A stretch of 64,000 nt of DNA from MVRV01 sp964469905. Its GTDB lineage: Bacteria; Desulfobacterota; Syntrophia; Syntrophales; Smithellaceae. Each line of letters starts with the position of its first letter. Position 1 is the stretch's first letter. Of this stretch, positions 27,022 through 37,200 are shown piece after piece. Where the stretch lies: contig CAYXZW010000001.1 of assembly GCA_964469905.1 (NCBI GenBank), forward strand, positions 124,001-188,000. The letters are read 5' to 3'. The notes beneath the pieces were generated by a model. It did no database searches and was not told where the DNA came from. It saw only the letters and a program-made list of their open reading frames with translations. A program made the position numbers and the translations under genes.

Positions 27022-28518
27022 TTAATCTTTCGTTTTATATAACTGAGCGACGGTGCGGTTATCGTTGCTAAAATAAAGATTAACCGCGTTCGAAATATCC
27101 TTTTGCGAAACCTGATCAAGAACATTTATATAATTAGCAAAATATTTGTAATCACCTAACAGCACTTCATAATAAGATAAAATTGATGCTATTTCGGCAT
27201 TGGAATCAAGGCTCTTAATATATCCCATTCTTAGATGGTTCTTTGCTTTGGTGAGTTCGGCTGCAGATACCGGCTCAGTTTTTATTTTTTCAATTTCACG
27301 GAAAATGACCTCTTCGATTTGAGAATTGGTATGAGGGAAGCGCGGCTGGGCTGATATGACAAACATATTAGGATATCTGGTTCCCGGAGTGCCATTGGAG
27401 GCATTGACGCTCTTGGCAATTCCCATTTCCGTCACCAGCAAGTTGTACAACCGGCTGGTGCGGCCTTTCGTCAGGATTGTTTCCAGAACATCGAGCACAT
27501 AGTCGTCATAAGCGGGTGCTGTAGGTTTGTGATAGCCGATAAGCAACATCGGATTAGCATCAAAATTAACAGTTACTCTTCTTTCTTCTGTTTGTTTAGG
27601 TTCTAAATGTATTACAGAGGGCTCATGCTTCGTTGCGGGAATGTCACCAAAATATTTTTCTATAACTTTTAATGTATCGTTTGTTTTGATATCACCGACA
27701 ACTGCAATCACAATGCCTTCCGGTGCTTTGTATTTTTGAAATATCTTCTTTACAGAGCTTGGCTTCAGATTAATCATGTCTTGGGTCCATCCCAGGATCG
27801 GCCTGCGATAAGGATGACTCCTATAAGCCGTAGCGAAGAATTGTTCATATAATTTTCCTTGTGGATCGGTTTCTATTCTCTGGCGCCTCTCTTCCATAAT
27901 TACATCTCGTTCGGTATAAAATTCGCGGAACACCGGGTTCATCAAGCGATCGGATTCAATTCGGGCCCAGAGTTCAATTTTATTGGCAGGAAGGCTGACC
28001 TGATATGTAGTTACATCCTGACCAGTCGAAGCATTCATATCCAGGCCGCCGTTTTCAGTGTAGAGCCGGTCTATTTCATTAGGGATAAGAAAATTTTTCT
28101 GACGCTTTTGCAGATTGTTTAACTTTGCAGTGAGCTTTTGAATGCGCTGTTGATCAGCCTTTTGTCCCCGACGTTTTTCTTCATCCAGAGCATTGCCTGT
28201 CTTCTCTATTGCCGTTAGTATCTTTTTTTCGTGCGCGTAATTTTTTGTTCCGAGAGTTGTGGTGCCCTTGAACATCATATGTTCCAGAAAATGGGCGGCG
28301 CCACTCTCGCCATCAGCTTCATCAACAGCACCGACACGATGACGGATGTAAAGAGAAACAGTAGGGCTTGCATTTCTCTCCAGCATCAGGACAGTCAGTC
28401 CATTATTTAGTTTTGTTTTGATAACTTTCTTTTCCAGATCAAAGCCGTAAGAATTGCCGGCAATAATAAAGAAGAATAAAAAAGTAAAAATTAATTTAAG
28501 AAATTTATTCTCTTTCAT
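27022..28518 (-). CDS. active M16-family zinc peptidase
   Basis: A 498-residue exported M16 metallopeptidase. A signal peptide lies at about 1-25 (ending NSYGF). The inverted zinc motif HFLEH is at residues 76-80, with downstream Glu ligands in ERDVIMEERR. A charged insertion, with KQRIQKLTAKLNN-like helices at about 100-140, follows the motif. The C-terminal half is the second M16 fold. With its inactive partner next door it should form a clamshell peptidase in the periplasm that degrades or trims small peptides. It overlaps the upstream two-helix gene by 14 bases. Confidence 0.92.
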   Translation of the reverse strand: MKENKFLKLIFTFLFFFIIAGNSYGFDLEKKVIKTKLNNGLTVLMLERNASPTVSLYIRHRVGAVDEADGESGAAHFLEHMMFKGTTTLGTKNYAHEKKILTAIEKTGNALDEEKRRGQKADQQRIQKLTAKLNNLQKRQKNFLIPNEIDRLYTENGGLDMNASTGQDVTTYQVSLPANKIELWARIESDRLMNPVFREFYTERDVIMEERRQRIETDPQGKLYEQFFATAYRSHPYRRPILGWTQDMINLKPSSVKKIFQKYKAPEGIVIAVVGDIKTNDTLKVIEKYFGDIPATKHEPSVIHLEPKQTEERRVTVNFDANPMLLIGYHKPTAPAYDDYVLDVLETILTKGRTSRLYNLLVTEMGIAKSVNASNGTPGTRYPNMFVISAQPRFPHTNSQIEEVIFREIEKIKTEPVSAAELTKAKNHLRMGYIKSLDSNAEIASILSYYEVLLGDYKYFANYINVLDQVSQKDISNAVNLYFSNDNRTVAQLYKTKD

Positions 28519-28744
28519 TATTGTTTATCTCATCATTTTGCTTGGGAGGGAATATCCGGAAAAACAAGTAAATCAGACCGGCGACGCAAACCAGAATTAA
28601 AAGCGACGCAGAAAAGAAATACATGACAAATTCAATGGGGTTTTGTAAACGATAGCAGCCAATCAATGTGTTAATTCCAATAATCAAAAAAAATAAAGAA
28701 ATAAATAAAACTGCAATATTCTTAATCCAGATTAAAACGGTCAT
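28505..28744 (-). CDS. small two-helix membrane protein
   Basis: I do not recognise this 79-residue protein. Two hydrophobic helices (about 10-29 and 40-65) are followed by a charged tail rich in Asn, Asp and Glu. Its ATG begins on the base after the stop of the radical SAM gene, and its end overlaps the active M16 gene by 14 bases. Such packing strongly suggests a real, coupled gene. It may anchor or organise the neighbouring enzymes at the membrane, but that is a guess. Confidence 0.7.
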   Translation of the reverse strand: MTVLIWIKNIAVLFISLFFLIIGINTLIGCYRLQNPIEFVMYFFSASLLILVCVAGLIYLFFRIFPPKQNDEINNNERE

Positions 28745-30103
28745 TTATATTGTCCGAATTTTGTTTTTCCGCAGATCAGTTTTTAATTCATTATAAACAG
28801 CAACACTAAAATCATTGTTCCGGCAGGGCAGCAATGAATTGTTATGATATAGCGGTTCGCTCTGAATGTCAAAGGGTGATAATGCAACTGCCTGATCCCA
28901 CATTTTTGTTCCGGGAATCGGTGAATACTCCGCCAATATCGGTTTTGCTCCACATCTCCTCACATAATTAATACTGTCAATAACTTCTTCCGCTTTTTGG
29001 CCTGGTAATCCGCAGAGCAAATATATACCGATATCATCTGTAGAATACCCGGCATTTTTTAGAAAATTTACAGCATGCTTCAATTCTTCGTTTTTAACTT
29101 TTCCGCCTGTTTCCATTTGCCGCTTAAAATCGGAAGTTTCGAAGCCGAAACGAATAGTCTTAAATCCGGAATTGTAAAGTAAAATGCTAATATCTTGGTT
29201 GATTTCCCGTAAATGCAAACCGTTTGGGCAATGGAAACAACAGGATAAATTTCTTTTTTTAATCTCTCTGAGTAATACTGTAATCATTTCTTCAGGATTG
29301 ATGAGCAGAGCATCATCGTAAAAAGTAAAATTTTTTACACCGAAATATTTCTGCCAGTATTCGATTTCATCGACGACTTTCAGCGGATCACGTCGCCGGA
29401 ATTTATCGTTAAAAATATGTGAAGCGCAGTAGCTGCAGTCAAAGGGACAGCCGCGTGATGTCATAATCGGGATCTGTTCGAGTCTGCTTGACAGATCAAA
29501 TGCAGGGTAGGGGAGCGCGTCGAGACTATCCGGATCATATTCAAAAGACGTTTGTTCATTAAATAAATCTTTCATCAGTTGGAGAACGCTTTTTTCACCA
29601 CTTCCTTTGATAACATAATCAGCCCCGGCATATTTAACTGCATGCTCGTAACATAAAGTAGCGTATTTTCCACCCAAAACAATGGGTACATGCGGCATAA
29701 TCTCCTTAATTATTTTAATCGCTTCTAAAACACCGGGATACCAGTAGGTCATCAGCGTGGTAATTAAAATAATGTCGGTATCTTGATGACAGCTAAGCTC
29801 GTAGCGAAAAACATCCGGCGTAATTCCATAGCGGCAGTAATTTCTGGTCATCATTTTTAATTTTTCCGGTTTTTCAATGACCTGCCGGAAGAATTTACCG
29901 TCTCCATAAGCCTGACGTCTAGGCTTTTTACCGATATTTTTCATGGCGGGATGGTAGGGATCAAGACAGTCAATAAAACATATTTTATGATTATTCTGAC
30001 GCAGCAGGGAGCCAATATATAGAAGTCCCAGAGGTTTTAACCAGAAATCGTATGCTGCAAAATCGTGTATCCAGGGATTGATCAAAAGGATTTTCTTGCT
30101 CAT
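28745..30103 (-). CDS. B12-binding-domain radical SAM protein
   Basis: A 452-residue enzyme. The N-terminal half resembles a cobalamin-binding Rossmann domain (KKILLINPW at the start, PLGLLYIGSLL, IVLGGKYATL). The radical SAM core has CxxxCxxC in RGCPFDCSYCAS, followed by FYDDALLINPEE and IRFGFETSD. B12-dependent radical SAM enzymes often methylate or rearrange unactivated carbons; the substrate here is unknown. I use ATG 30103, one base after the PilT-like gene stop. A longer in-frame start at 30142 would overlap that gene by 38 bases, and its only GGAGG abuts the ATG. The next gene starts immediately at the stop. Confidence 0.85.
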   Translation of the reverse strand: MSKKILLINPWIHDFAAYDFWLKPLGLLYIGSLLRQNNHKICFIDCLDPYHPAMKNIGKKPRRQAYGDGKFFRQVIEKPEKLKMMTRNYCRYGITPDVFRYELSCHQDTDIILITTLMTYWYPGVLEAIKIIKEIMPHVPIVLGGKYATLCYEHAVKYAGADYVIKGSGEKSVLQLMKDLFNEQTSFEYDPDSLDALPYPAFDLSSRLEQIPIMTSRGCPFDCSYCASHIFNDKFRRRDPLKVVDEIEYWQKYFGVKNFTFYDDALLINPEEMITVLLREIKKRNLSCCFHCPNGLHLREINQDISILLYNSGFKTIRFGFETSDFKRQMETGGKVKNEELKHAVNFLKNAGYSTDDIGIYLLCGLPGQKAEEVIDSINYVRRCGAKPILAEYSPIPGTKMWDQAVALSPFDIQSEPLYHNNSLLPCRNNDFSVAVYNELKTDLRKNKIRTI

Positions 30104-30104
30104 T

Positions 30105-31376
30105 TCATTTATATTTATCGCCGTTATTATCCGTTTTGCCATCCTCCGGTTGGTCGTATTGGGCGATAATATCTTTTAGCTCCATTTCATCATGATTTTC
30201 CAGAATAACATAGGACAGGCCGTCATCATCTTTAAGAGTCAATGATGGAATCTTGTAGGCATCATCAACTGAGGATGTATAGACAACATCCTGAACGGCG
30301 TTGGGATCAATCAACGAAGAAATGTAATCCGTTTCTTTGGAAGAATCCGCCCCCATGCCAAAACTTTTATGGGGATGAATGAAGGAACTTATATTGTTGA
30401 TAAATTCCTTCTTGTAAAGATCCATGGTAAACATGCCTTCATTTCTGCTTGTGAGCATTGTTGTTTCTAATTGGGTAAGTTTGTTCTCCCGAATGCTGCT
30501 CCGCACCGAGGAAGAACCGCGGGTTATTGATAGCAGGGGGACTCGAAAACCGGCCTTCTCGATAAATGTCAGTTGTTGAACAATCAACCAGGAAAGTGTT
30601 GAAGCAAACTGGTAGCGAATAACCTCCTGGTTTTCACCGGACACAGAATTATTGATCCGGTAGATCGCATCTTCCGCATCAGTAGCATGGAGAGTCCCGA
30701 ATACGAGATGCCCGGACTCAGCTGCATTGAGGGTAAGACGGATTGTATCCGGCTCCCTTAATTCCCCAACAAAAATCACATCAGGATTTTCCCGAAGAAC
30801 ATCCAGCAGTCCCTGCTCAAAAGACGGTACATGAATGCCAACTTCCCGTTGTTCAATAAAAGCTTTTTTGGGCTTAAAACGGTATTCTATGGGGTCTTCA
30901 ATCGTAATAATATGCACTGGTCTGGTTCGATTTATTTCTTCAATAATTGCCGCGACTGTAGTAGACTTGCCTGACCCTGTGCCACCGCAGACTAGAATGA
31001 GACCAGACTTGAGATCCCGAATCTGGTTAAGTGAGGGATGTAAATTCAGTGATGTAATATCCGGAATCGTCTCTGGTAGGAGGCGTATGGCTAAGCTTAA
31101 TCCGCGCGTTGTATAAAAAGCATTGATTCTTACCCGGACATGGTTGAATGAAACGGCGTAATCGACAGACCATCTTTTTCGAAGAGTAAGTAACTGTCGT
31201 TCACTCAACATCTCTTTGACCATATTATCTATTTCAGTAGCCGACCATTTAACGTTTTTATCGAAATGGATTTCTCCCTCACTGCGGAAAATCAAGGGAA
31301 AGCCTCCGGTAATGTGAAGATCGGAAATTCTCTGTTTAATAGCGGCTAAAATCAAGTCTTGGAAGCGTTTGTTCAT
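30105..31376 (-). CDS. PilT/PilU-like secretion ATPase
   Basis: A 423-residue hexameric-type ATPase of the GspE/PilT superfamily. Walker A GGTGSGKS is at 131-138, an Asp box lies in TIEDPIEYRF, Walker B is in VIFVGELREPD, and the His box in HLVFGTLHAT. These are the hallmarks of twitching-motility retraction motors. About 75 residues beyond the usual PilT end (from roughly 345) are acidic and poorly conserved. No pilus structural gene is adjacent; the minor-pilin operon lies about 23 kb away. GAGGG precedes the ATG. The gene heads a run with the radical SAM and peptidase genes. Confidence 0.9.
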   Translation of the reverse strand: MNKRFQDLILAAIKQRISDLHITGGFPLIFRSEGEIHFDKNVKWSATEIDNMVKEMLSERQLLTLRKRWSVDYAVSFNHVRVRINAFYTTRGLSLAIRLLPETIPDITSLNLHPSLNQIRDLKSGLILVCGGTGSGKSTTVAAIIEEINRTRPVHIITIEDPIEYRFKPKKAFIEQREVGIHVPSFEQGLLDVLRENPDVIFVGELREPDTIRLTLNAAESGHLVFGTLHATDAEDAIYRINNSVSGENQEVIRYQFASTLSWLIVQQLTFIEKAGFRVPLLSITRGSSSVRSSIRENKLTQLETTMLTSRNEGMFTMDLYKKEFINNISSFIHPHKSFGMGADSSKETDYISSLIDPNAVQDVVYTSSVDDAYKIPSLTLKDDDGLSYVILENHDEMELKDIIAQYDQPEDGKTDNNGDKYK

Positions 31377-31487
31377 ATAGTATCCCTCTTTGTTTTATCA
31401 GCCGAGGATATGAGAAAAGCCTTGCGGCGTCAAGCATAAATGATTATTAAAAAAACAATATATACCTGAAACCATCACTTAAACTAA

Positions 31488-31518
31488 TTTCAGAGAAATT
31501 ACACTGTTTCAGAGAAAT
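31488..31518 (+). repeat. 12-bp direct repeat upstream of dtd
   Basis: TTTCAGAGAAAT occurs at 31488-31499 and again at 31507-31518, a 19-base period, just before the -35 of the dtd promoter and between divergent genes. It could be a regulator-binding site. Confidence 0.5.
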
Positions 31519-31521
31519 GAC

Positions 31522-31550
31522 TTGAACAGAGTGCAATTTGTTGGTAACAT
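31522..31550 (+). promoter_or_regulatory. candidate promoter for dtd
   Basis: TTGAAC (31522-31527), a 17-base spacer and TAACAT (31545-31550). The start would be near 31557 and the ATG is at 31575. The -10 is only a moderate match. Confidence 0.4.
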
Positions 31551-31574
31551 GATTTTATATAGGCGAGATCGTCA

Positions 31575-32024
31575 ATGCGTGCAGTAATTCAGAGAGTCAA
31601 CAGGGCAAGCGTCAAAATTAACAACAAAGAAATCTCCTCGATCAGCGAAGGGATACTCGTATTTTTAGGTGTGGAAAAAGAAGACTCAAAATCTGATGCT
31701 GATTATATTCTGGATAAAATTATCAATCTACGTATCTTTGAGGACGATCAAAGCAGGATGAATTTGTCTTTGCTTGATGTCAGCGGCGATATGATGGTGG
31801 TTTCTCAATTCACTTTACTTGGCGATTGTACAAAAGGTCGTCGGCCGTCTTTTTTTCGGGCGGAAGATCCTGTTCCGGCTAATGAACTATATGAATATTT
31901 TGTCGGGAAAGCGGCCGCAAAAGTAAAAAATCTGGCTTGCGGGAAATTTCAGGAAATGATGCAAATTGAATTGGTCAATAATGGGCCGGTAACAATATTG
32001 CTGGACAGTAAAAAGAGTTTTTAA
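31575..32024 (+). CDS. dtd: D-aminoacyl-tRNA deacylase
   Basis: A 149-residue DTD enzyme that removes D-amino acids (and glycine mischarged on tRNA-Ala) from tRNA. The two family signatures are intact: SQFTL at 77-81, with its catalytic Thr, and NGPVT at 136-140. The length is standard. It begins a plus-strand set with a DUF1285 gene nine bases downstream and guaB after that. A candidate promoter and a direct repeat lie in the divergent region upstream. Confidence 0.97.
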   Translation: MRAVIQRVNRASVKINNKEISSISEGILVFLGVEKEDSKSDADYILDKIINLRIFEDDQSRMNLSLLDVSGDMMVVSQFTLLGDCTKGRRPSFFRAEDPVPANELYEYFVGKAAAKVKNLACGKFQEMMQIELVNNGPVTILLDSKKSF

Positions 32025-32032
32025 AAGAATAA

Positions 32033-32518
32033 ATGGAAAATTGTGACATTAAAATTGACAAAGAAGGAACATGGTACTATCGCGGTGCCCATATGTTTCG
32101 TAAGGATATATTGTGTATTTTTTTTGAAAATATTAAAATTGATGCATATGGAAATTACCTGATAGAATTGGGCGAAGAGATCTGTTATCTTGATGTTGAA
32201 GACACCGCTTTTGTTGTGACGGCAGTCTATAAGACAAGGCAAGAAGATGATACTACTGATCAAATTGATGTTCTTTTGACCGATGATTCACTGGAAAAAT
32301 TAGATTTAAACACTCTATATGTCGGTAAAGAAAATGTCCTGTATTGCTCGGTTAAGGATAAAAAATTTAAAGCAAGATTTTCGCGGAATAGTTACTATCA
32401 ATTGGCCCAGTTCATTGAACCGGATGAAAAAGAAAATTGTTTTTTTATCAGCTTAAATAATGAAAAATATTATATTGAGCCGTTGTTTAACAATAACTGT
32501 AGCATTGTACCGGCATAA
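32033..32518 (+). CDS. DUF1285-like conserved protein
   Basis: A 161-residue soluble protein whose first 75 residues fit the DUF1285 pattern: IDKEGTWYYRGAHMFRKDIL, then a FF-x-N-x-K-x-D-x-x-G-N-Y segment and LDVEDTAFVV. No catalytic motif or signal peptide is visible. Function is unknown. It follows dtd by nine bases and is probably cotranscribed with it. Confidence 0.75.
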   Translation: MENCDIKIDKEGTWYYRGAHMFRKDILCIFFENIKIDAYGNYLIELGEEICYLDVEDTAFVVTAVYKTRQEDDTTDQIDVLLTDDSLEKLDLNTLYVGKENVLYCSVKDKKFKARFSRNSYYQLAQFIEPDEKENCFFISLNNEKYYIEPLFNNNCSIVPA

Positions 32519-32621
32519 AAGGCCGAAATGTAATTGTCAGTAATAAATGGTCTCGCCACCGGAATGGTGGTTATTGCATAACATTTCCATATAACAATAT
32601 ATAATAATTTCGGAGGTAATA

Positions 32622-34082
32622 ATGCTTGACGATATAGTAAAAGATGCTTTGACATTTGATGATCTGCTTCTCCTGCCGGCTGATTCCGATATTTTACCGC
32701 GTGACGTAGATACATCTACTCTATTAACAAGAAACATTAAGTTGAATATTCCCATAGTCTCCGCGGCAATGGATACTGTTACGGAATCTCGTACAGCCAT
32801 CTGCATGGCACAGGAAGGTGGTATCGGTATAATTCATCGGAATATGAGCATTGAACGTCAGGTTGTGGAGGTGGATCGTGTAAAGAAGTCAGAGAGTGGA
32901 ATGATAGTAGATCCTATCACAATCGAACCTGATCGCAAAGTCAGCGATGCTTTGGAATTGATGAATCAATACTCGATATCCGGCGTTCCTGTAGTAAAAA
33001 AAGGCAAACTGGTTGGTATACTGACTAATCGCGATTTACGTTTTGAAGAAAATATGGATCAAACGGTATCCAATGTTATGACCAAGGAAAATCTGGTTAC
33101 CGTTTCTGCCAATATTTCTCTGGAAGACTCAAAAAAACTTCTGCATAAACATCGCATTGAGAAATTACTGGTGGTTGATGATGAATACAGATTAAAAGGT
33201 TTAATTACAATCAAAGATATTGAAAAAATTCGTAAATTTCCAAATGCCTGCAAAGATTCCTATGGTCGTCTGCGTGTGGGTGCCGCTGTCGGCATTATTG
33301 ACCGTGAACCCAGAATAGAAGCATTGTTAGCCGCCGGAGCAGATGTTATTTGCATTGACACATCTCATGGTCATTCCGCCTCAGTTATTAGAGCAATTAA
33401 AGCGACGAAACATGATTTCCCCAAGTGTGAATTAATAGCCGGAAACGTGGCAACCCTTGAAGGAGCTGAGGCCTTAATTGAGGCTGGTATTGATGCAGTA
33501 AAAGTTGGAGTCGGTCCGGGGTCTATCTGTACAACAAGAATTATCGCCGGTGTAGGTGTTCCGCAAATGTCTGCAATTCGTGATGCCTGTAAAGTTGCGG
33601 CCAAGCATGGAATTCCGGTAATCGCCGATGGGGGTATCAAGTATTCAGGTGATATTGTTAAAGCAATTGGCTGTGGGGCTCATAGTATTATGATCGGTGG
33701 TTTGTTTGCCGGTACGGAAGAAAGCCCAGGTGAAACAATATTGTTCCAGGGAAGAAGCTATAAAGTATACCGTGGCATGGGGTCACTGGAGGCAATGAAG
33801 ATGGGTAGTCGTGACCGCTATTATCAGGACGATATCGAAGCGCCAATGAAAACTGTTCCCGAAGGGATTGAGGGAAGGGTGCCTTTCCGCGGCTCACTTT
33901 CTGCAAGTATCGTACAGTTAATTGGTGGACTCAAGGCTGGTATGGGTTATGTAGGATGTAAAACTATTCCAGAGTTGATGGAAAAAGCACGTTTTGTGCG
34001 AATCACAACTGCCGGTTTAAGAGAGAGTCATGTACATGATGTCATCATCACAAAAGAAGCGCCTAATTACTGGATTGACTGA
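32622..34082 (+). CDS. guaB: inosine-5'-monophosphate dehydrogenase
   Basis: A 486-residue IMPDH that oxidises IMP to XMP, the first committed step to guanine nucleotides. The catalytic Cys303 lies in GPGSICTTRI, the flap contains MGSLEAMKMGS, and two CBS repeats (about 95-205) interrupt the barrel as in canonical forms. The C-terminal YVGCKTIPEL is typical. CGGAGG sits just upstream of the ATG. A 103-base gap separates it from the DUF1285 gene; it contains a small CCACC/GGTGG hairpin and AT-rich -10-like sequences (TATAAC at 32590, TATAAT at 32600). Confidence 0.97.
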   Translation: MLDDIVKDALTFDDLLLLPADSDILPRDVDTSTLLTRNIKLNIPIVSAAMDTVTESRTAICMAQEGGIGIIHRNMSIERQVVEVDRVKKSESGMIVDPITIEPDRKVSDALELMNQYSISGVPVVKKGKLVGILTNRDLRFEENMDQTVSNVMTKENLVTVSANISLEDSKKLLHKHRIEKLLVVDDEYRLKGLITIKDIEKIRKFPNACKDSYGRLRVGAAVGIIDREPRIEALLAAGADVICIDTSHGHSASVIRAIKATKHDFPKCELIAGNVATLEGAEALIEAGIDAVKVGVGPGSICTTRIIAGVGVPQMSAIRDACKVAAKHGIPVIADGGIKYSGDIVKAIGCGAHSIMIGGLFAGTEESPGETILFQGRSYKVYRGMGSLEAMKMGSRDRYYQDDIEAPMKTVPEGIEGRVPFRGSLSASIVQLIGGLKAGMGYVGCKTIPELMEKARFVRITTAGLRESHVHDVIITKEAPNYWID

Positions 34083-34104
34083 TAAATTATTATTTATTTT
34101 CATT

Positions 34105-34143
34105 ACCTGCAAGTTATCACACTCCAATTGGTAACTTGCAGGT
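34105..34143. repeat. 12-bp inverted repeat between guaB and dnaE
   Basis: ACCTGCAAGTTA (34105-34116) and TAACTTGCAGGT (34132-34143) are perfect reverse complements with a 15-base loop, 22 bases after the guaB stop. No T-run follows on either strand, so it may be a weak terminator, an mRNA end stabiliser or an operator. Confidence 0.55.
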
Positions 34144-34218
34144 GAAACGTAATGATTATTAAGTTAATTATTTATTCTTCCTTCAAATTTTTTTATTCTT
34201 AAAGATGTGTAACCAACA

Positions 34219-37200
34219 ATGAAACATTCTGATTTTGTTCATCTTCATGTCCATACTCAATATAGCCTTCTCGACGGTATGATCCGTCTTCATGAACTAT
34301 TCAAAAAGGCCAAGGAATTTGCCATGCCGGCAATTGCCATCACCGACCACGGTAATATGTTCGGTGCTATAGATTTTTATAAACAGGCTTATGCCGGTGG
34401 CATTAAACCAATTATTGGTTGCGAACTCTATGTCGCACCGCGTAGTCGTTTTGATAAGACACCATCATCAATCGGGGAAGCCACACGTCATTTAGTTGTC
34501 CTGGTCAAAAACATGCAAGGTTATAAGAATTTAATGAAACTTACCTCTGCAGCTCACATTGAAGGTTTTTATTACCGGCCTCGTGTGGATAAAGAATTAC
34601 TCAAACAATATTCTGATGGTCTGATCGTGTCGAGCGCCTGTCTGCATGGTGAAGTCGCCGCTCATATCATCCGTGGTAATATGGACGAAGCGAGGAGAGC
34701 CGCCTGCGAATTCCGCGAAATATTCGGTGAGGATAATTTCTATCTGGAAATAATGGAGAACGGAATTCCCGAGCAGTCTATTGCCAACAGGGGACTGATA
34801 GAACTGAGCAAAGAACTTTCCATTCCTCTTATTGCCACAAACGATTGCCATTACCTTAATGCCGACCATGCCGAGGCGCACAACATACTTTTGTGCATCC
34901 AAACAGGTAAAACCATTGAAGATAGCGACCGTATGTCTATGACATCGGATCAGTTTTATGTCAAATCCCCGGCGGAAATGCATGCACTTTTTGCCGCAAT
35001 ACCGGAAGCGATAGCCAATACGGTGAGCATAGCGGAAAGATGCAATCTAACTTTTGAATTCGGTAAGTTCTATTTGCCAAAATTTGAAGTCAAGAATCCA
35101 GAAGAAACTCTGGAAGATTATTTGCAGCGCAAAGCCTTGGAAGGCCTGGAAAAGCTGATGCCGAGTATTCTTAAATACCAGAAAGAAGATGAGGCTGTTG
35201 TTCGTGAGAAATATAATAAGCGTCTACATACAGAGTTGGAAATTATTAAAAAAATGGGGTTTTCGGGATATTTTTTAATCGTTTCGGATTTTATTAAGCA
35301 TGCCAAACACAATGATGTTCCTGTCGGCCCTGGCCGTGGTTCCGCTGCAGGTTCTCTTGTTGCCTATGCCATACGTATTACAGATATTGATCCTCTCCGT
35401 TACGGCTTGTTTTTTGAAAGATTTCTTAATCCGGATAGAATAAGCATGCCGGATATTGATATTGATTTTTGCCAGGAACGCCGTGGTGAAATTATTAAAT
35501 ACGTAACTGATAAATACGGCAAGGATAAAGTTACGCAAATTTGCACTTTCGGGAAAATGATGGCCAAAGGTGTAATCCGGGATGTAGGGCGAGCGCTCAA
35601 CATTCCTTATGGCGATGCGGATCGTATCGCCAAACTTGTACCAAATGTTTTAAATATCACGCTTGCCGATGCTTTTAAAATGGAGCCTCGATTTGAAGAG
35701 GAACGCAGGAAGAATCCGCAAATTGACAAAATGCTGTCTCTTTCAGTTATACTGGAAGGTCTAAATCGACACTCATCGATACATGCCGCCGGCGTTGTTA
35801 TTTCCGATGCACCATTGGTCGAAAGGGTCCCTTTGTTCGCACCGAAAGACGATATCGTTTCGCAATACTCGATGAAAGATATCGAGGCAGTTGGACTTAC
35901 AAAATTTGATTTTCTTGGTCTCAAGACCCTCACAGTTATAAAAAATACAGTTAATTTTATCAAGGAATCACATAATATTGACATTGATATCAATGACCTG
36001 CCGTTAGATAATAAAGAAACATATCATCTTTTGATGAAGGGCGACACTGACGGCGTTTTCCAACTGGAAAGTTCCGGTATGAAGGATCTTCTGGTAAATT
36101 TTAAACCTGATCACATTGAAGATATAATTGCTTTGATTGCGGCTTATCGTCCCGGCCCGATGAAAATGATACCCGATTTTATTGCCCGCAAGCATGGAAA
36201 ACAGCAAATAATTTATGAATTACCACAGTTAGAATCGATTTTGAAAGAAACATACGGCATCATCCTGTATCAGGAACAGGTCATGCAAATTGCCAATGTG
36301 ATTGGCGGTTACACAATGGCTCAGGCCGACACGCTACGCAAAGTCATGGGTAAAAAGCAGGTTTCGGCGATGGAAAAGGAGAAACCAAAATTTCTCGACG
36401 GCGCGAAGAAGCAAAAAATCAATGAAGTCAAAGCGAAAACTATTTGGGACCAGATGGAGACATTTGCCGAATATGGCTTCAATAAATCACACAGTGCCGC
36501 CTATGCCATTATTACATATCAGACTGCCTATTTAAAGACCCACTATCCTGTTTGTTTTATGGCTGCATTACTTACATCGGAAAAAGACAACCGCGACAAG
36601 ATTATCAGACACATGAATAACTGTAAAGAGATGGGAATTAATGTTTTACCGCCGGATATTAATGAATCACAAAAAGATTTTAGTATTTCCGGAGATAATA
36701 TCCGTTTTGGTCTCGCGGCAGTTAAAAATGTAGGAGAAGCAGCTATTGAATCAATTATCGCTGTGCGCCAGGAAGCATTTTTCCCCTCATTCATGGATTT
36801 TTTGAACCGAGTTGATCTGCGCAAAGTCAATAAAAGGGTTATTGAAAGTTTAATCAAGTGTGGTTCTTTTGATTCATTGGGTTATTACCGACGTCAACTA
36901 ATCGAATCTCTGGACCAATCCATGGAAGAGGCTCAACGTAAACAAAAAGAATTGCTGAGTAATCAATCAAGTTTCTTCGATGACCTTGATGGTTCCGGTT
37001 CATCGAAGGAAAATGGGAATAATGGATCATACTCGATTCCTGTTCTTCCTGAATGGGATCGTAAACAACTCCTCTCGCTTGAGAAAGAAACCCTTGGTTT
37101 TTATATCTCCGGACATCCTTTACATGGTTATTCCGACAAATTAAAACTGGTAACAAACACAAATTCCAGTACTTTGAATATGAAACGGGATAAAGATACC

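Noticed and set aside
32574..32605. TTGCAT with a later TATAAT as the guaB promoter
   Set aside because: The spacing is 20 bases and the transcript would start within the ribosome site, so I did not call it a promoter.
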